Shown here: one piece after another, positions 23,764 to 35,551 of the stretch
Numbering within the stretch: position 1 is the first letter of the stretch
Layout: each line of letters starts with the position of its first letter
Assembly (NCBI GenBank): GCA_003024785.1
Contig: PUQB01000171.1
Coordinates: 62,001-126,000 of the forward strand
Direction of reading: 5' to 3'
Origin: Selaginella tamariscina
Lineage: Eukaryota > Streptophyta > Lycopodiopsida > Selaginellales > Selaginellaceae
DNA length: 64,000 bases
The notes under the pieces: model-generated
Told to the model about the DNA's origin: nothing
The model's input: the letters and a program-made list of their open reading frames with translations, nothing else
Database searches by the model: none
Made by a program: the position numbers and the translations under genes

Positions 23764-24879
23764 TCATGGCTGCCTAAAAGTGAATGTGCAGGGTATAATA
23801 GGACCCCAACTCCAGCATTGAAAGAATCTCCACTCGTCCGATGCAACATTGTAATTCATAAGGAGCTGCCCGTGAAAGAACTCAATCCATATGTGTCTTG
23901 GCCATCAGTTATATAAAAAGCAGAGCCGGCTGGATCGGCCACCAGTGGAGACTGAGACACGAGTTCCCATTTTTCCTTGTCTGAAATGTGCTTGAACACT
24001 CCAACACGCTCTGCCTCTGCCACCCTAACACTTTTGGTGATGAACGTCCCATGTCCCTTGCAGTGCAAAATCGCCCAGTCAACTGCACCTCGCATAAGTG
24101 GGGGCCTGCCCTCCAGTTCTGTCCATGAATCTGTGTCCATGTCATAGGTGACAACGACATTGCCATTCCAGTCGTAAGCAGGGAGCAGGTTGCCTGTGCC
24201 TGTTGTCCAAGGTATACAGCAATGGTCCTTTCTCACCGGTTTGGAGCTGAGTCTCCACTCTCCCGTCCTGGAACTGAGTACATGTGGTCGCACTACCAGC
24301 TGCCCTTCCGGGTCCAATATAGCCACTTTCCATTCACCGGTCTCTTTGGAGCATGTGAAGTTCCAAAACCTCCGCCACTAAACTCTAACTAACGTCAGAC
24401 AAAAAAGCCTACAACTATGTAAGGAAGTACCTCTAGCGGGGCGGGTGTTCGACCTCTCTACTTGCTCGGGTAACTGGGTTGTAAACCAGCACTCGCTTGA
24501 TATCCCCAGCAAAGCGCAAGAGAAAACAGAGTAGCCCTTCTGAGGCCCCGACCAGGAGCCAGCTTCTAGAGGGTACTCGCAATTGGAACTGCTTGTTGGT
24601 GGTGGTTTTGAACAGCGTCAAGTCCCCATTCTGCTGCCGGGAAATGATCCAAGACTCTCGTGGGGATGTTGCATCATGCTCAATTAAGAAGGAACTGCTG
24701 GAGAGGAAGAGTTTCCAGGATTTGCACACAGCCCGTGCAACGAGCACTGAGCTGATGGGCAGCTTGAGAAAGACCGACCTGAAAGAAGGGAAAAACCCAT
24801 CGCCATTGTAGGGCAGGAAGAGAAATGCGTACCTGATAAGCTCCTCCGGGAGATCGTGGAAATGCATCCGTCTCCTCAT
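23764..24879 (-). pseudogene. F-box/kelch-like protein gene, copy 2 (two 1-base breaks)
   Basis: Exon 1 is 24879-24431: ATG, then the F-box MHFHDLPEELIRYAFLFLPY, VARAVCKSWK, and a beta-rich part with LVYNPVTRASREVE, a phrase typical of plant F-box/kelch or FBA proteins. A 53-base intron (24378-24430) separates exon 2 (24377-23764), with VAILDPEGQLVV, YDWNGNVVVTYDMDTDSW and a terminal FTFRQP. Such proteins are substrate receptors of SCF (Skp1-cullin) ubiquitin ligases. Against copy 3, exon 1 lacks one C in a C-run near 24445 and exon 2 lacks one A in the GACAACATATGG region, so both exons lose frame. Without these breaks the length would be ~354 residues. Confidence 0.85.
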
Positions 24880-27800
24880 CCCTAATCAAACTAGACAAGA
24901 TTAAACCTAGGGATATCAAGGGAGTTAAATTAAATTAAAAACGAGATAGGAGATGGCTTGCTTAAATACAAGTGCCCTATATGCACACGATAATTTTACT
25001 ATAACTCTTTTTCGTTTGACTGAAGTTATAAAGCGTGTAAATGAATTTAGTGAATTTACAAATGCTTAAGTCCTTAACCGATTTTATTACAACTATGTTG
25101 TTATTTATTAAAATCCGTCCCTGAGCTAATAGTTTTTATTACAGCTTTGTTATTATTTATTAGAATCAGTTGTTAAACCTCTAGAATACTAAGATACTTA
25201 CTAAATACAAAAGTGTCAAATCTTGATTTAAATTGTAGAGGAGGGTTAAGAACATTGCCTTAAACCCCTTTGAACAGTAACGATAGAACTTTTTGCCTTA
25301 CTACGTTTTTTTAGACCGTTACAGAGTTAACATAAGTTTAGGTTTATTTAAAATCTTACCCTTAAATTGTCGTAAGGGCGCAGTTGACAAAAATATTATT
25401 TGAAAGTGAAGGCACATACGAACTACCTCAAAAAAGGCCCTAATCACAAAACTTACTCAAACAATCGGTCATCGGGATCAAAAGAATTAGTTAATCCCAT
25501 ATATATGACATACTCATGCACACGGCTAATCCTTAAAACCCAACAAGGATTATGCAATTTGGGAAAATATAGGATTCACTTTTAACCGCGAGAATATGTT
25601 TTCTTGTGGTGTGTTTTATTTATATAGGTTTAATTAAAAAAAATAAGATTTTTAATTTTATTTATTTTAGATAAAAGAATTTTATATAATTTAAAAACTT
25701 ACATTTATACTTATTTTTCTTAAAAATAAGTTTTAATAAGTTTAAATCAAAAACATGAGGATAAAAGGGTCAAGTGTAACCCTCAAAAGGCACATGGAAC
25801 CGCCATTTAGTTGTTAGAAACAACATTTATAGCTAAGTGCATGTTAATTCACAAAATGAATATTGTATAAGAGTTTTGCTAAACATTTTGGCATGCACTT
25901 GAAATTATTGGTGACCCCAACTTCAAAAGTATGTAGCAAACTTTATACACATTTATGATGTTTATTGTCAGTCCAGGCCCTTTGCCATCTTTCATATGAA
26001 TTATTTCAGCCATTGTCAATTCCAATTAGTTCTTGAAACTAATTTTCCTTAATTTAAAGAATTTGATGCAGTTTTGATTGTGGTAGCTAATTCTTCAAGA
26101 TGATTCATTTTCTATCATGAACTAAGTTTGTCACAAGTGAAAAGATAGTAAAATTAGTGCTTAAGGGGTTTTTTTGGCTATAAGGTGTGCAAGACAATAT
26201 TGTGATACCAAATAAAAACTTTAACAAAATTTATCGTCTTTTTACAAAGTTCTTAAATAGTTTCATTTTTGCCTTAGGTTGCCCTAACCCTAGGGTAAAG
26301 AGGTTGGTACTTTCTACCTAATTTGCTTAATGAGTCGGGGGACTAGGGAGGGAAGGGGTGCTCTTCGTGGTGAAGATTAAATAGAGTAGGTGTGGAGATT
26401 GAAAAGAAGAGTCTTATTTCCTCTACTTACATCAGTCATGAAGGCACAATCTTATGCTTTTTATGTGTGTGAGTAGTTACACCCTAAGGGATAAACTACT
26501 CTTATTGGTTGTGAATTTGCACCATTGTGTGTGAGAAGATTTATCAAGCACATGTTTGTTCTATACCTTTAATGATTAAGTCCTTTGATTGCTTCATATA
26601 TGCAAAGTTAGAAATGATACCCATATTTAAGCTAGTCATGCATCTAGACTAAGCACATTTAAGTCATCATCTAGATCCAATTGTAATGCACCTAACACAG
26701 GTACACAAGATCTACAACTCAAACATTCCAATTAATTTACACGAGGTGTGCAATATGTAGATTTGCAATATTGTATTTAGTACACAAGTTCAATATTTTT
26801 TGCTAATTCATTACTCATCCTAATGTTCCATGTCATTCTAAAACTTAGGCATATATTATTTATGGACCCTTAACTCCTTAAAGCATTGTTTATATTTGTA
26901 GTGTGAATTCTTAAGAATTGAGTTTTTGATATGGATTTTCTTTACTAATATCATGAGGTTTCCAATACAAACTTCCATAATTAACATTTGGTGACTACAA
27001 TGCCACCATGTAAAAACTTTGACATTTTGTATCAAATTCAAATTCTCTAAAGGTTGTAAAATATTATAAGTAATTAAATAAGTTAAATTAGTTAGAGTAT
27101 TTTATAACTTTATTTGTTAACCAGTTTGTATTTATATAAGGTTTGTCATGTGACATTATCACTTCAAATGAACTTGTTCAGTGAGTTGATGGTGTGAGAG
27201 TTAAGTATATTTGAATGTGGTTTTATTAGTTTAAGTTTATGTATGTGAATATTTAATTATGTTAAGAATAATTTTGAGTGGTATATTCATGTTTAATATG
27301 ATAAAAGCAAAGTAAGTAAATATTGAGATATAAAGGATTGTATTAAAGGTCAATATTAATAATAAAAAGAAAATTTATAGGCACATTGACTTCTTAAGTT
27401 TGAGCACGATCTAATTAACAAGAAATTGCAATGGATAAATAAATTTTAATATTAAGATGTTTTGAGTTAATGATTGTCTTGGTACTACATTTTGGTGCAA
27501 GATGAACTATATCAAATATAAAAAGAGCAAGATATGATTCAAATCCTTATCATAAGATAATGATGGTTCCAATAAATTCAAATTAATTAAATATTTAGAT
27601 TTTTGAGATTTAAGAACTATAAAATTCTAAATAAGTAGCTATATATTATTCGATGGTGCATAAGTGAAGAAATTAAAAAAAGTTTGCATATGATAAGTAT
27701 TTTAAAAAAAGAAAATTAAAATCAATAGTGTACTCATCAAAACACTTAGAAGTGTATGAAATATAAATTTAAAATTAATACATATTGGATAATTTTGGGT

Positions 27801-28200
27801 TCAAATTTCAAACTATTTATCAAACTAAAATAAAGAATTTAAAGAAACTTAATTGATTATATTTATTGATTTAAAATGTATAATGATTAATTATAAACTT
27901 CATAATGAACCTAAATCATAATTCTCAAAAGGAGGGTTTATGATATAAGTAAGATGTACTTGGACTAGATTATTAAAAAAACTGTTTATGGCATGTCTTT
28001 CAAGTAAATATATGAAAAAGCTAATAACCAAATACCAAAGCCATTGCATTATATACATGCCTCGTCTTTAACAGCTTTCATATGTTCAGAAGGCTTTTAA
28101 ACTTTCATAAAATGAATTGTTAATGAAGTTTTAAAAAGAAATGTTGTGTTTAAAATAAAACTTTCATAAAAAATAGATTAAAATATACGACCCTTAAAAA
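24880..28200. other. AT-rich tail of the duplicated block, copy 2
   Basis: About 3.3 kb of AT-rich DNA without a supported gene. The F-box promoter should lie in its left end. From ~26280 on, this copy differs from copies 1 and 3 by substitutions and by a ~20-base deletion near 26292. Confidence 0.75.
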
Positions 28201-28202
28201 AG

Positions 28203-28400
28203 AAAGGCAATGTTATGAAAAAATTTCAATTTTTTTAATGGGTTTTGAACCCTACTGGGGACATCAGTGGTGACAATGACCTGCAAAAAAATTAATTTTT
28301 AATGAATTTTGAAGCTTTGCGGGGACATCAGTAGCGACAGTGACCTGCAAATTTTTTAATTTTTAATGGGTTTTGAACACTAGCAGGGACATTAGTAGCG
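28203..28400 (+). repeat. Tandem repeat, 64-bp unit, three copies, copy 2
   Basis: Units begin with GGGGACATCAGT-type sequence at 28257, 28321 and ~28385, an exact 64-base spacing. Each has a GTGACCTGCAAA stretch and an AT-rich spacer ending TTTTGAA. It ends just before the right edge of the duplication (~28449). Confidence 0.8.
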
Positions 28401-28559
28401 ACGTGACCCACTGACACTAAGTACTCATAGATGGTGCAAAGTCCAAGATGGGATGGCCCAAAAAGGACACTTTACAACAAAATTTGGGTAATTTTTTATC
28501 CATTTCAAGTAGTAGTGCTTCTGGGAACTGCACGACGATTCAAGGAGGATTGACAATTG

Positions 28560-30180
28560 ATGTATCTTTGGTTTCTTAGAGCATGTGTCTACCCAAAATG
28601 AGAGAATGAAGTGCTCTTATTGCATTGAGTTTAAAAAGTAGAATGTCTTTGCTACAAAAGGTTGTACAACCCTGCAAAAAAGAAGCCACCAAGACTCATG
28701 TAAAATATGAGAATCATATTGTAGTTGAAAAGAGATTAAAAAGAAAAGAGTGCACCAAACAATGAGCAATACTTAAGCATCTGGAGGTTATGAACTCTCA
28801 AGAGCAGCAATGAGTGATGACGTTGATGAAGATAGCTTACCATATTGCACAAAAGAGGGATTTTATTGAGAAGTTTAAAGTGGACAGTGCATTTCATAGG
28901 TTCATGGGGACTCCTTACACAAATGCAAAGGCTTGTAAGTCTTTTCTCTTTGTTGCTCATTAAGCTTATTACCAGGTTCTCAAAAAGGAGTTCCTTACAA
29001 GTTCTTTCTACAACATTTTGCTTGATGAATCTACATACAATAAGTTAGAGCACCATATGTGAAGTTCCTATTGGCAGGCAAGCCTGTAATAAGGTACTTA
29101 AAGCTGATCTCCATCAAAACGGATTGGCAAGCACTTTATTACTACATTCTTGGAAGAGATTGGATTGATGTTGAAGAGGTTGATAAGAGTTGTTACATAT
29201 GGATGTAGCTCTATGCAAGGTTGGCGATCAGGCTTAGTTGTACGACTGAAGCAAATTGTCTCTCATATTGTACCAATTGTGTGGCTCACAAAAGGCTTTG
29301 GCAGCAAACAATTCCTTCAACTATTTTTTAATGTTTAAGGAGCTTAAAGCACTTGCAAAATATGTTGGTGGCTGGGTTGGACGCTCTTCTCAACGACTAC
29401 AACTTTTGCATAAAGCTTAAGAAATTATAAAATTGAAGAATCTTAGTTTACTTCGGATTCACAATGTTTGCTGGTTGTCTTGAGACAAAGTGATTTTACA
29501 TCTTGTCGAAGTGATGCCAGTTCTTTTACGCTTGTGGGAGATGACTAATGAAGCAGAGCTTTTTTAGAGAGTTTAAGAGATTTGAGTACAGTTCTTTTTT
29601 CACTTTTTAACGAACGTACTTAATGAATTGAGTATGTTAAACAAGAGGTCTAAAAGTAGGGACTTGGAGCTTTCAACAATCTCCTTAATGGTCACATGAA
29701 CAATCAACATTCTAAGGATCTAATTTTTAAGAGCTGAGTTTGGAGTTGGAGCACAAATCTCACATATGGTTGTTGAGAACAAAGGAGGTCTTCATTACAA
29801 AAATGATGTTGGGTTTATTCATCTTTACCATTTAAATTGGACAACCAACACACTAGATGGTTGTTTGGCAATTGGGTGAGGCTATATTGAAAAGGTAATT
29901 CAATATTTAAAGATAGGTTCCTATAGGATAGCCCTTCAATATTTGAAGCTTCAAAGCTTTTCAACACCATGCTTTATACTAAGAACATGGTTAAAGTTGT
30001 TTGTTGTCAAGCCACGGGTTGTGACACTTGTGAGGCTACCTTCCAATCAACTCTTTCCTCGACACAATTTGGAGGGAAATTCTACAATGTTGAAGAGTTT
30101 GCAACTCAGGTGTTCACTTTTTCTATGAGACGTATCAGTGACTTTGGATGAAAATGTATAACCACTTTATGGAGTATTTG
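28560..30180 (+). pseudogene. Decayed hAT-like (ZNF862-type) transposase
   Basis: Plus-strand frames, interrupted by many stops and shifts, read in order: AQKRDFIEKF, GTPYTNAKACKSFLFVA, then KEFLTSSFYNILLDESTYNKLE, and further on LKALAKYVGGWVGRSSQRLQLLHKA. The order of a DEST catalytic-type motif, a later region and a V.GRSS.R motif matches the middle of BED-finger/hAT transposases of the ZNF862 group. No C-terminal dimerisation domain or terminal inverted repeats were found. The frame at 29940-30150 (MLYTKNMVKVVCCQATGC) is unrecognised and may be part of it. Confidence 0.5.
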
Positions 30181-31179
30181 CAACAATAACATGTACATTC
30201 TTTTTTAATATTCTTGTTATTTGAGCTTTATAACTCTATGTTTTACAATTATTATACCCAAGCTTAAAAAGAGATCATGAAAGTTTAGGAGGTTGTGACG
30301 GTGATACCATCGAGCATTAAAATGTGAATGTAGCTTCAAGAGGCAAAATGATATCAAAGATGGAAAAAGAGAATGTTTAAAGTTGAAAACTTTAGATATG
30401 TTAATGTTCCTTTCAATTTTAGCTCCTCATACATTACATGTAGATTACCAATTGATTTTCAATCACTGGCAGAAGAGCAACATAGGTGGCATTTGAATTT
30501 CGATTGTATTTGAAAATTTTATCAAATTTAAACCTTGCATTTGAAACTTAATTCTTTTTTAAAAACTTTTAAGTGAAGGTAAATCCAAAATAAACCTTTC
30601 AAAAAAAAAATGAGGTGCCTTTCAAATTTTAAGCATGATTATACATATCAAAGTTTAAATAATTATTTATTTATTCAATCCTATGTATTGTGAGATTCTG
30701 AATTTGATTTTTTCTTTATAATTGAAAAAGTAGAATTGGAAATAGCATTACATATTAAAATTAATACGGGACATGTGAGTTATATAAACATATAATATGA
30801 ATCTTATGAATTACTAAAATTCTAATAAGAAAGACAAAATTTGCAAGCAATGGCACTGAAGCTCCTTTGCACAGTGTAGACATAGTTCTCAAATGTTACT
30901 AGTGTAGCCAAAATGGACACTTAATTAAGGAGTGATCTTGGTTGGCACAACAGTCCATTCATGTCAAAGTTATAATATAAGGTAAAATTTAGGTTTAAAT
31001 ATACTTTCTTCAAGCTTTCTTCCTTTGCAAGAAAGACATTGCTTCTTTGGGTTGTGACATCTACATGTATAGGTGTTAAACACACTTACAGAACCATACA
31101 TTTTGAGCGTGACAGTTCATAATTGTTTGTATATCATGTAGATTGGCAGCTTTCAATGTATAGGTGCTTGTGTAAGCGT
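30181..31179. other. AT-rich stretch without a recognised gene
   Basis: No reading frame with credible family features was found. The stretch is unique in the window, so it may be the 3' part of the decayed transposon or plain intergenic DNA. Confidence 0.6.
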
Positions 31180-31288
31180 TTGCTCAAGACTTTGCTTTGA
31201 CATACTAAGTGCATGTGCATTCAACACACACACATACTTAGTGTTTAATCTCACAATCGTGTGTGTGTGCGCGTGTGTGTGTCTGTCT

Positions 31289-31323
<35 letters not shown>

Positions 31324-31370
31324 GAATCTCCGTTAGCATGAGAACTATATGTGTGGTTATACACTAATAA
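31180..31370. repeat. Isolated copy of the F-box-flank repeat
   Basis: The segment AAGTGCATGTGCATTCAACA, then (CA)n, a GTGTTTAAT..CAATCGTGTGTG stretch, a (GA)n run and GTTAGCATGAGAACT follow the same order as 60690-60855 and the reverse complements of 7740-7900 and 23460-23640. It stands alone, without the F-box gene, and is clearly diverged. It shows this flank contains a dispersed element or that an older duplicate was mostly lost. Confidence 0.7.
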
Positions 31371-31448
31371 CTTCAAAGAATATGACAAAAGTATCTATGA
31401 AGAATCTATGTATTATAATCTGAAGTTTTACATGCAACTTTAAAATCA

Positions 31449-31763
31449 TCATCTTGAGATTTCAACTCTTCCTGCTCCTTTACTTGCCATAGCTCTTATT
31501 TGGGAAGGAATTGGCCGTCCAGTACCAGTACCACCACAACTACTACAAGGCATTCTCCCAGATCCACTACATGTCCTACACCCAACATCATTATCAGACC
31601 ATCTACTGCAGAAACATGAATCTTTTCCTGTCCCATTACACCGGGGACACCGCGGTATACTGCCCATCATGTTCCTTCTTTCCTCATCTATCCAGTTTTT
31701 GAGCATCACAGCGCCTGCAATTGCCCCAATTCCCTGTGCCAACACTGTAACTACTAGCGGCAT
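31449..31763 (-). CDS. Small DnaJ-type cysteine-rich zinc-finger protein
   Basis: This is a single uninterrupted frame of 104 residues from ATG at 31763. Residues 1-20 are hydrophobic (VVTVLAQGIGAIAGAVML), possibly a membrane anchor or organelle-targeting start. Then come DnaJ-type zinc-binding repeats: CPRCNGTG (39-46), a diverged C-F-C at 50-52, CRTCSGSG (62-69) and CSSCGGTG (73-80). There is no J domain. In plants, J-less DnaJ zinc-finger proteins such as BSD2 act as thiol/chaperone factors, often in plastids. The second CxxC is degenerate, so zinc binding may differ. The specific function is unknown. Confidence 0.85.
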   Translation of the reverse strand: MPLVVTVLAQGIGAIAGAVMLKNWIDEERRNMMGSIPRCPRCNGTGKDSCFCSRWSDNDVGCRTCSGSGRMPCSSCGGTGTGRPIPSQIRAMASKGAGRVEISR

Positions 31764-32793
31764 TTTTCAAGATCTACCTTGTATGTGGAAAACTGTACAA
31801 CTCTTATAGAGATCTAGACTTGTGGGGTTTCTTATGGGAATATGAAGTGTCTTCACCCTGTGCTGTAGGCTGCTCTCTATTGACAGTTGAACAGGAAGAC
31901 TGCCGATACTTGTTCGTGTGGTAAATACCTACGCAAGTCTAGAGACGTGTATGTACAGGGACTGTGTTACGTATACGCATCTCCTAGCCACCAGTTGAAA
32001 ATATCCTATATCTTGGGCTTAATGTAACAATTAGGGTTTCGAATGCTATATATATATGTGTGGTGCGTGTTTTATGTGATGCAGCCCCACCCATATCAAA
32101 ACACCTCGAATAGCCAGCCGTTCCAAAAATGCACTTCAATGTGATAGAAAGGAATAGATACTTCATCTAGGGAATAGTACATTCAAAAGTTTGATATACT
32201 GATACATATTCTTATTTCTATTTTAATCAATAATACACACACATGAATATATTTATGCTTACGACGTACACATCACATATGCACACGTCACACACAAGAA
32301 CGTGCACACGCCACAGTCAAACAAGCATTTAAAAATTACAAATGATAATATGAAAATTATAAAAATAAAAAAAGAATAATTGATAAATGTAAGGAAGTAG
32401 AAAATTAATATGATGTATAAAAGTATTCAAATACTATGTTTAAATAACAGACACCTACTGAATTCATTTTATTAATAAAATTTAAAAGTATAATTTTAAT
32501 TTTAAAATGGTGGTAACTTTGTTAATATAATTGAATGTGTACATAAAATAATTATTTTTAAGAATATATATTGCATAGAATGTTTAAATCGATTAGTGCT
32601 GTGAAATAAAAATATTAATGAATTAAAAAACAAATATATTTATTAATAAAATTAATAATGTAAAGCGATATTCCAGAAACATTAATATATTAAATGATAT
32701 AACTGTACAACGAGATATGTATCACATGTTTAATGATATATGTATCCACATGGGCTCCGAGACAAGAATAACTGATTATGGCGGAAGAAAAGA
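31764..32793. other. Intergenic between DnaJ-type gene and BPI/LBP gene
   Basis: AT-rich, with a (TA)n run at ~32048-32057. It should hold the promoter of the minus-strand DnaJ-type gene and the 3' UTR of the BPI/LBP gene. No additional gene is supported. Confidence 0.6.
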
Positions 32794-33583
32794 TTATAAA
32801 GGAAGGCCTGTGTACCGAAGGTCCGTACAGATTAGCAAGAAGTCATCCTCGTATCTCATGCTTGCATTCTCAAGTTCAACGGCTGGGATCACAGGCAATG
32901 GGAAGCCCTTCTTTAAGTTGTAGTTCACTAGCGGTATAATCACATCCTTGAGTAAAGTCTTTGTTGCTAGCTACACACACAAATAAAGTTTTCGTTCGTA
33001 CGTTGTGTGTGTGCGTGTGCGTGTGCGTGTGCGTGTGTGTATGTGTGTGTGTGAGAGAGAGACCTGAACTAGTTTCACAGGAAATGTGCCTATTTCACTC
33101 CACTTCAAGTCCAGGGTCAAATCCCGTAACGAAGCTTCCGCAGTTACGTTTGTCCCAACTAGCTCCGCAACAGCTTCCAGTGAAACCTCCTAATATATCG
33201 AAAAAAAAACATTATGTATCACACACACACGTCTTTATTTCTGTAAGATATAAGAAGCCACCCACACACACACGCACACAACTAATGAAAGCATATTTTA
33301 CCAGGCTAATGCAAGCGACAGGGATAGTCTCGTCATTACTTATAACTTCAATGATCATATCAGCAGTAGTTATGGCCGTAATGCCGTCTTTAGTGAAGGA
33401 CACACGAGGAGCAGAGGCAGCAGATATATTAAGCAGCATATCGTCGTTGGGATATTTGCGATACAGCTGAGGGATGATGTACTTCCAACTTGCAGTGTTC
33501 AATAGTGACTCTTGTGGTAGTTTATCCACAAGCTTCACTAATCGCCCCGCCTAGATTGTAATTTAAATGTAAATACATTTAGA

Positions 33584-33622
<39 letters not shown>

Positions 33623-34444
33623 CATCATGTTTGACAATATGTGTATGTGCAAAACGCGTCTACAAAACGTTTGATATGTAGTAGTGTGCATGTGTTTACC
33701 TTATAATAGACGTTTGAAGCAGAAGTAACGACGTAATCTTCAAGAGCGGCAGTGACCATCTTCCCTTTGTCAGTATCACCACATAACAAACCAATCGGCA
33801 GTTTCTTTGGTGGAATACCGCTTGAACGATCTACCTGTTAATATATGCAGTATGCAACTTATTATATATATATATATATAATGTACACCAGTATGTTACT
33901 TATAGTATAAAACAATGAAAGTCATATACACATAATATATGCGCTCCTTTTACATGTACAAAACATACCGAATGGACTGGTACGAATTCGCCTCGGACTC
34001 CAACACTGATGAAGTCGGAGTTAAGTACAGGATCTTGAGCGACTGTTACATCAACAGCAGAAACATCGTCAACAGGGAGTTGCCTTGGCAAGCTTAATAA
34101 CAAGTTGTTTAAGCGGTAAACTGCTGATAAAGCCTGTGTTGTGAGTGCAGACTCGACCGAATTCTCTATCTGATCCTGAAATGCATATACAAACCTGTAT
34201 AATGCCACACCATATATTGGTTAAATATGTGTAGAGAGAGAGAGAGAGAGAGATTACCATTGATAAAGCCAAGATTGTCCACCTTGAAGTTCCAAGTCGA
34301 GTGAAGTCAAGTTGGTTTCACACTCTGTCACTGTAATGGAAAGCGTTCCATTGTTTGCTTGCATTGTGCCATATAACCATGCCTCTCCATCACTCACCTT
34401 TAAAAATATCATAATCCGTTTCATATAGATACATATCAATGTGT

Positions 34445-34475
<31 letters not shown>

Positions 34476-35208
34476 ATACCTTTGCAGTCGCACTACCACT
34501 ATCGGAGATAGGAAACGGAATGAGAGAAGCGGAATACGTATACTCCCAGTCAAGATACACTTCCGTACTTATACCGGAAGCATATACGGATATACCATCA
34601 TCACCAAGCTGTACATTGGATGAAGAAACATTGGCATACGAGATAACAATGTTGTTCACCACGACGTCCACGGTCCCTATCGGCCATTCTACCGTCTTGT
34701 TAACTTGTGATAATTTTAAAGGGGTAAGATCTTGAAGAACACTGTTTACCAGGACATCCTTCACATAGCTTATTCCCTCTTCAGATAGTGTCACGAGTAT
34801 TCCGGCATATGCCCCGTCAGATTCATCCCTTTCTAACCCTGTATTTATAGATTGCTTAGTTTTTGCACAAATGTACATAGATTATCATATTTCCTGCATA
34901 TATGTCTGTACATGATTGTCTGTATCCATCTCTCTCTTATCATCTCTCTTATCTATATGTGTGTGCGTGCGTGTGTATATGTATGTGTATATATGTAGTA
35001 TTATGCATATATATACATACATACATAATAGCATACACGTACCTGTATCGAAAACAGCAGTATGTTTGTCAGATTGGGAAACGACCTGATCTATTAATTC
35101 GATCTCCTGAGACCCAACATATAGTCCTAAATCCCCTGTTCTTGTGCATAGGCCATGCCAAATAAACAGAGCTACATATAGAACTACACAGTACCTTGAA
35201 TCAATCAT
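32794..35208 (-). CDS. Plant BPI/LBP-family lipid-binding protein (LBR-like)
   Basis: Eight exons splice into one open frame of 525 residues: 35208-35043, 34838-34480, 34397-34258, 34194-33969, 33834-33700, 33550-33302, 33189-33064 and 32970-32794, all with GT-AG borders. The start fits a secretory signal peptide (MIDSRYCVVLYVALFIW). The N-terminal barrel has SYVKDVLVNSVLQDLTPLKL and GGQSWLYQWFVYAFQDQIENS, hallmarks of the family. The C-terminal barrel ends KKGFPLPVIPAVELENASM, the conserved family tail. Arabidopsis members bind lipopolysaccharide and shape responses to bacteria; an extracellular or endomembrane lipid-binding role is expected. Introns carry (GA)n, (GT)n and (TA)n runs. It is divergent from MOS11. 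Confidence 0.93.
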
Positions 35209-35551
35209 CTTCTGCTTCACTACCTCCTTTAGGTCATCGGGGTTTGACTTAAACCGCAAGTTTTAGTGGAATGTTTTAAGGGAATCCGGCAATCAGACGG
35301 CCTCCATTATTCCGTGTATTACTACTTTGCCACGCGTCGATTGTGAATAGAACAGGATATTCTACATCTTAGGAATATCCTTTTCTTACCCTAGTAGGGC
35401 TTCAGGGAGAGCGAGCGGCAAGGCGGAAGAGGTTCTAGTGAAATCGCTGCTATCCTGGTATAGAAATCGGTGCTCATTTGGCATAGAATCGCTGCTTAGG
35501 TTGTAAAATCAGAAAATCGCTTAATTGCTGCCAAAGTCGCTCATTTCTTTG
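35209..35551. promoter_or_regulatory. Shared intergenic region of divergent BPI/LBP and MOS11 genes
   Basis: Only 343 bases separate the two start codons, so both promoters and 5' leaders must fit here. A TACCCTAGTAGGGC palindrome-like stretch lies near 35387 and a GCGAGCGGCAAGGCGG stretch near 35410. A TATA box is not obvious. A bidirectional promoter is the simplest reading. Confidence 0.6.

Larger units (their letters stand above)
12634..28449 (+). repeat. Segmental duplication, copy 2 (direct)
   Basis: This is the second direct copy. Bases 15638-28449 align visibly with 1-12633. Bases 12634-15637 have no partner in the window but would be the first 3 kb of the unit if the duplication is a simple head-to-tail tandem. 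The right edge is sharp: copies 1 and 2 share the sequence through about 28449, after which copy 2 enters unrelated sequence and copy 1 enters a gag ORF. Reading frames are usually a little better preserved here than in copy 1. Confidence 0.9.

Noticed and set aside
28203..28400. Regular 64-bp spacing suggesting a CRISPR-like array
   Set aside because: Only three units, repeats diverge, spacers are similar rather than unique, and the genome is a plant's.
29943..30151. Two overlapping plus-strand frames as a separate small gene
   Set aside because: No start or splice signals stand out and they continue the run of a decayed transposon.
34175..34194. Nearer acceptor for BPI/LBP exon 4 (after CATTTCAG)
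   Set aside because: It puts a stop in frame; the acceptor at 34194 keeps frame and yields the family pattern WFVYAFQDQIE.
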